A DNA stretch of 64,000 nt, from contig JAOCPU010000011.1 in assembly GCA_035772785.1 (NCBI GenBank), positions 496,001-560,000 of the forward strand, in the 5' to 3' direction. Made by a program: the position numbers and the translations under genes. Source of the DNA: Phlebiopsis flavidoalba (lineage: Eukaryota > Basidiomycota > Agaricomycetes > Polyporales > Phanerochaetaceae). A model generated the notes under the pieces. The model did no database searches, was not told the DNA's origin, and saw nothing but the letters and a program-made list of their open reading frames with translations. Shown piece after piece: positions 59,401-64,000 of this stretch; within the stretch, counting starts at the first letter, position 1; the number at the start of each line of letters is the position of its first letter.

Positions 59401-59553
59401 CCCGTTTTCGATCCTGAAGTTAATCTTCGGCATGGGTAAATCTTCGTCTTCTGAGGGAGTTGGCGATGGCGCGAACGGTGGCTGTTGAGCCTCATGATCA
59501 CTGTTTCCGTATGGCGAGGACGGCGTTGAGCTTGATGGCTGGTCCGAAAACAT
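56499..59553 (-). CDS. MPS1: Dual-specificity checkpoint kinase Mps1/TTK (Mph1)
   Basis: The spindle-assembly-checkpoint kinase that phosphorylates kinetochore proteins. The start at 59553 gives [20 protein letters not shown], followed by a long disordered Ser/Pro/Arg N-terminus ([40 protein letters not shown]). The kinase domain lies at 57.74-56.8 kb: [20 protein letters not shown] (alpha-C), [11 protein letters not shown] (hinge), [20 protein letters not shown] with catalytic [15 protein letters not shown] (DFG), [13 protein letters not shown] and [20 protein letters not shown]. The ANFVL and FGIAN text with the [13 protein letters not shown] segment is characteristic of Mps1/TTK. A C-terminal tail follows ([20 protein letters not shown]), stop at 56499. 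Several introns, few frame breaks in the kinase core. Divergent from EFL1. Confidence 0.93.
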
Positions 59554-60037
59554 AGGAGTCGGCGTTGAAGGGCGAAATGACGAAGAGAAGCAGAGACGGG
59601 CAAGCCACGAGTGAGGGGAAGAGACAAGACTGTCGAGCTCGAATTGAACTTCAACCACACGAGGCAGACACGCTCTCACGTGCCGGGCCACCCGCGCGCC
59701 CCGTTGCACTCGACTGGTCGCCCCCCATGACGGCCCTCATCGTAATGAGAAGTGTCCAGAGTTTACACAGACAGTAACCCAGAGTCATTGCCCTCTTTAC
59801 ATGTTCCCGGTCATTGCTCGCAACGATCCTTGAAGAGGGATAATGACCTGAACGCCCATCCGTTTTCCCACAGTGCGCGCGTATCATGGGCGCGTCCGAT
59901 CTACCACGTGGTCGCGATTCGGTACAGCGGCAAAGCGTCGGTTCCGTCCCTGGCGTCATAGTCACTCGGATAACTCGGTTTTTTCTTTGTAGTTGTCTCT
60001 CAACTCCGTCCTCATCACTCACGACCAATTCAAGGCC
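59554..60037. promoter_or_regulatory. Shared divergent promoter of MPS1 and EFL1
   Basis: 484 bp between the two start codons with no gene. It must hold both promoters. I see no TATA box or named factor site that I would defend. Confidence 0.45.
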
Positions 60038-63000
60038 ATGGACACGCCTGACGCTGCTGATGTCCGCAATGTAACCACCATTGGTCACGTCGATCATGGC
60101 AAAACGACTCTTATGGACGCTCCTCCTCGCCGCAAATAACATCATATCTGCGCGTTATGGCAGGGAAAATCCGTTACCTGGATAGTCGCGAGGATGAGCA
60201 GCAGCGAGGTATCACAATGGAGAGTAGCGCTGTGTCTCTGCGATTCAAGGCAATGGGACGTACTCCGGAAGGAGGTGTGTACACTACCTTTTGTGATTTG
60301 TAGAGGACATGACAAATCCCACCAGAAAGTGTCCAAAGACTTATGTTGTTAACATGATCGATACTCCTGGGCATGTTGACTTTTTCGAGTGAAGTATCAA
60401 CTGCATCTCGCTTATGTGACGGTGCGCTAGTACTTGTAGATGTCGTCGAAGGTGTCTGCACGCAAGTATGTCTTCCGCTCTGTGATCACAGAAGGACCAC
60501 ATATAACTCTATTCTAGACGATCACTGTCCTTGGGCAGGCATGGAAAGACAGGCTGAAACCCATCCTTGTTATCAACAAGTTTGACCGGTTGATCACCGA
60601 GCTCAAGCTCTCGCCCAGTGAGGCCTACCACCACCTCTCCGATCTCATCGAGCAGGTCAACGCGGTGATGGGTAGCTTCTTTGCGGGAGAACGTATGGAA
60701 GACGACTTGAGGTGGAGAGAAGAGCGTGAACGCCGACTGGCAGCCAAAAGGAGGCACACGCTGAAGAGATTGACGCTATCGTCAATGACGCAGAAGAAGA
60801 GTTCCAAGAAAAGGACGACGAGGACATCTACTTTGCACCTGAAAAGGGAAACGTCATTTTCGCATCTGCTGTCGATGGCTGGGGCTTCCGTACTGGGAAA
60901 TTCGCGCACCTTTACGCCGTGAAGTTAGGTATGAAGGAAGGGAATCTGCGCTCGGTGCTGTGGGGTGTGATTTCTACCTCGACCCGAAGACAAAGAGGGT
61001 CATCAGTCACAAACATCTGCGTGGACGTAAACCTCAAGCCTCTCTTCGTCCAATTCGTCTTGGATAACATATACGCCGTATATGATGCTGTCGTTGTGAA
61101 CCCGTACGTCTTGATCTTCCATTTGCCTCAAGGGACTGCTAACTAACATCCTATTAGCAACCCTGACAAGGTCGTCAAGATAGTCTCCGCATTAAATTTG
61201 AAAATCCCCACACGAGACCTGAAATCGAAAGAAACCAAACAGCTCCTCGGGCTGATATTCTCTCAATGGCTATCCCTCTCTTCTTGCATCATCCAATCTG
61301 TTATTGACGTTGTACCCCCTCCTTCTGCGGCACAACGTACGCGTATTCCGAAGATGCTTTATCCCGAGTTGTACGACACGACAATCGAACCTAAAAACAA
61401 ATTGGAGGAAAACTTGTACTCCTGCGACGCTGCTCCCGAGGCCTACGTGACTGCTCTCATCAGCAAGATGTTCGCTGTGCCGACCGAAGAGCTGCCTGAG
61501 AACAAGAAGAAGCCCGCGACCGCCGAAGAGCTGCGAGAGAAAGCCCGCGCGGCTCGCGATGCCCGCAGGGCCGCAGAAAATGGTGGGGCTCCCTTAGCAC
61601 CCGAGTCAACGCCACTTGAAGCCGCCCTTGAGAAGATGCGTATCGAGGAGAAACCAGAAGAGAAAGATGCAGAGGGCGGGCGAGACCCTATTGGGGTTTG
61701 CGAGAATATACTCGGGGGGACGATCAGGACTGGTACGACTATCGCGGCTATCCTTCCGAAATATCAGAACCACTTAGATCCCAAGCACTCGAAGAACGCT
61801 CGCCACGTTTTTGCTGACGAAGGTCGAGGCACTGTATGTCATGATGGGCAGAGAGCTGGTACCGGTGGACTGCGTCCGAGCGGGCAACGTCTTTGCGATC
61901 AAGGGTCTAGAAGGTATGGTTTGGAGAAACGCCACGCTTTGTGCTCCCGGTGAGGTCGGCGTCGGAGAGAATCCCGAACCTCACAGACCTGAAGGCTTGT
62001 CTCCTGAATCTAGGTGGCGTCGCACGTATGGTATGCATGCAGATATCTGATTCTTGTTCAAACCGATTGATCAGTGTCCTAAGGCTTCGCCCATTGTGCG
62101 AGTCGCCCTTGAGCCAGAGTCTCCCGCAGATATGCCAAAAGCTGATCAGTGGCTTGAAGCTCTCGCTCAGGCCGATCCATGCGTGGAAACATTCCAACAG
62201 CAGACAGGCGAACACGTCATATTGACCGCTGGAGAACTGCACCTAGAGGTAGCTCACTTCACAATTCATGTTTACAACTTGAATGATTACTGATATCCTC
62301 CTCAGCGGTGTCTGAAAGATTTGCGAGAGCGATTCGCAAAAATTGAGATTCACGCTTCAAAACCTATTGTACCGTTCCGAGAAACTGCGGTCAAGGGTGT
62401 ACGGGCTTTCACCAAATAATACACAGTGAACGTTTGGATCCCCACATTTTATATTCGTCATGACATAGATATGGCTCCTCCCAAAACTTCTGGTGCAAAG
62501 CGCGGAACTATCCGCGGCTTCTGCTGCTCACGATCTCGTCAACTTCACCATCCGAGCAGCTCCTCTTCCCAAACCGATCTTTGACTTCATCAGAGATAAT
62601 CTCGTACTTCTTCGCCGTATGCAGCAAGAGGGCAACTCACGAGAAGAGACACAAATCTCGAAGTCCTCCGAACAAGGTGATAGCACCGTGCACGATGAAG
62701 AGGATCATGAGGATGTCGACGAGGTTGATTTCCAGGGCGAAGTTCTCAAACGTCCGTCCGTGAGGGCTGAAGAGTTCTGGCCGACACTGGCAAGGATCTG
62801 TAAAGAGGCTGGCGCTGAATGGGCAGATGCGTTCCGCAGGAAAGACTCTGGGCGTTTGTAGACCTCAACGGGCGGGCACATGCCTCCTCGTCGATTCTCG
62901 TCCAGGGCAACCAACATCGTACGTTCTGTGCAGTGTCATACTCGTCGAATGTGAACTTATAGGGACCTAGACTTCGTCGGCAGTTGGCAAAAGAAGACGA

Positions 63001-63854
63001 TCGGGAGAAGGAACAGGACCAGACGGACCGTGAATTTGACAATCACCTCGAGGCTGGCTTCCAACTTGCCGCATTCCAGGGCCCACTATGTGCTGAACCC
63101 ATGGAGGGCCTCGCCTTCTTTGTTGAGACCTTAGAAGTCGATCGCGGGCGCCTTGAAACCGAACAAGGTGAGTTGGGTGCATTAATCAGCTCACTGAGCG
63201 GCCGATTGACGTGGTGTCCCTAGAGAATAACAGAATGGCGCAAGTCACGGGTTCGTTTATATCCTCAGTTCGAGATGCGTGCCGAAATGGGCTTCTGGAC
63301 TGGTCGCCCCGACTGATGCTGGCCATGTACGAGTGTGATATCCAGGCATCGAGTACGCACATCCCTTGTTCCCACCCACGACTGCTCACTGATTTTGTGC
63401 AGCTGACGTGCTAGGCAAGGTTTATGGCGTAGTAGCTAGGCGAAGGGGTCGTATCGTCGCAGAGGAGATGAAAGAAGGAACGACCTTCTTCACTGTACGT
63501 GCTTTGCTACCTGTGGTTGAAAGTTTCGGCTTCTCCGACGGTACGTCTGATTGTGTCTTTCCGAGATATCTTTACTTATCAATCACTTAGACATTCGCAA
63601 GCGCACGTCTGGAGCTGCTAGCCCTCAGCTCATCTTCGCAGGATACGACATGCTGGATCAGGATCCCTTTTGGGTACAGTGTCCAAAAAGAAAAACAATC
63701 ACCTACGGAAGAGGAGTTGGAGGATCTGGGAGAAAAGGCGGACCGTAGCAATGTTGCGAAGGCGTACATGGATGCCGTGCGGGAACGCAAGGGTTGTTTG
63801 TGGACAAAAAGATTCGTTGAATTCGCGGAGAAGCAGAGAACCCTCAAACGATAA
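60038..63854 (+). CDS. RIA1: EFL1/RIA1 ribosome-assembly GTPase (EF-2-like)
   Basis: A cytoplasmic GTPase related to EF-2 that, with the SBDS protein, releases the anti-association factor eIF6 from new 60S subunits. The start at 60038 gives [20 protein letters not shown] with G1 GHVDHGKTT. Next come [20 protein letters not shown] (switch I region) and, across a frame break, [12 protein letters not shown] G3, [15 protein letters not shown], and [18 protein letters not shown] (G4 NKFD). The EFL1-specific insertion ([20 protein letters not shown]) is present. Domain [24 protein letters not shown] text. Domain [23 protein letters not shown] and [15 protein letters not shown]. Domain [16 protein letters not shown]. 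Domain [21 protein letters not shown] and [17 protein letters not shown]. The tail reads [11 protein letters not shown], stop at 63854. About 1,050 residues, normal for EFL1. Confidence 0.94.
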
Positions 63855-64000
63855 ACTGAATATTTTTGCACAATGAAAGGCTTATATTATTAGCATCGAA
63901 TCCTATGGGAATACACTCCAAGCGCGTTCTCAGCATCTGTTAGAAATATCGCGGTGCCAATCCTCGAGAACACAATGCAAAAAATACGACACAGTCATTG
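63855..64000. other. 3' flank of EFL1
   Basis: The last 146 bases hold the probable 3' UTR of EFL1 and no new gene. Confidence 0.4.

Overview
The window reads as nuclear DNA of a filamentous basidiomycete, most likely an Agaricomycete mushroom. Genes carry many short introns (about 50-70 nt, GT...CTNAC...AG). The families are fungal: ERG24, DASH subunit Dad1, Cdc25-type RasGEF, Pkc1, VNX1-type exchanger, TALE homeobox factor. Genes sit close together on both strands. Almost every conserved gene is interrupted by one or more single-base frameshifts, often at short homopolymers. Because the affected genes include essential ones (ORC2, POLA2, ERG24, DAD1, PKC1, MPS1), I read this mostly as uncorrected long-read error rather than decay. 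Gene spans below are therefore outer limits of interrupted exon chains, not clean reading frames.

Layout. 1-1910 (+): end of a TALE homeobox transcription factor. 1.9-8.9 kb: gene-poor, with a GC-rich non-coding block, an AT-richer island holding repeat structures, and a ~140 bp minisatellite. 8.9-12.1 kb (-): cytochrome P450 with an intron-containing tRNA-His nested in one of its introns. 12.1-14.4 kb: nothing recognisable. 14.4-16.6 kb (+): F-box-like gene whose 3' end is tandemly repeated together with an intron. 16.9-22.1 kb (-): CWF19-like splicing factor, then DNA polymerase alpha subunit B. 22.4-26.1 kb (+): NAD(P)H-hydrate epimerase and a citrate-lyase-beta-like enzyme, separated by a candidate inverted-repeat element. 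26.4-32.9 kb (-): VNX1-like cation/H+ exchanger and a coiled-coil protein. 33.2-34.8 kb (+): ERG24. 34.8-36.4 kb: gene-free, with two oppositely oriented 10-bp-phased arrays. 36.4-42.1 kb (-): SH3-RasGEF (Cdc25). 43.3-47.0 kb (-): Cep57/Ppc89-like spindle-pole protein. 47.1-49.0 kb (+): ORC2 and DAD1. 49.2-53.3 kb (-): protein kinase C. 53.5-55.7 kb (+): unknown gene. 56.5-59.6 kb (-): MPS1 kinase. 60.0-63.9 kb (+): EFL1/RIA1 ribosome-assembly GTPase.

Several genes share chromosome-cycle roles: POLA2, ORC2, DAD1, the Cep57/Ppc89-like protein and MPS1. An MCB-like site lies just upstream of POLA2 and an ATCACGTGA E-box lies upstream of ERG24. The least explained structures are the paired 10-bp-phased inverted arrays, the tandem intron-bearing modules at 15.9-16.55 kb, the tRNA nested in the P450 intron beside a 12-nt micro-exon, and the recurring CCACCCATAGT inverted repeat. 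No CRISPR array, rRNA gene or virus was seen.
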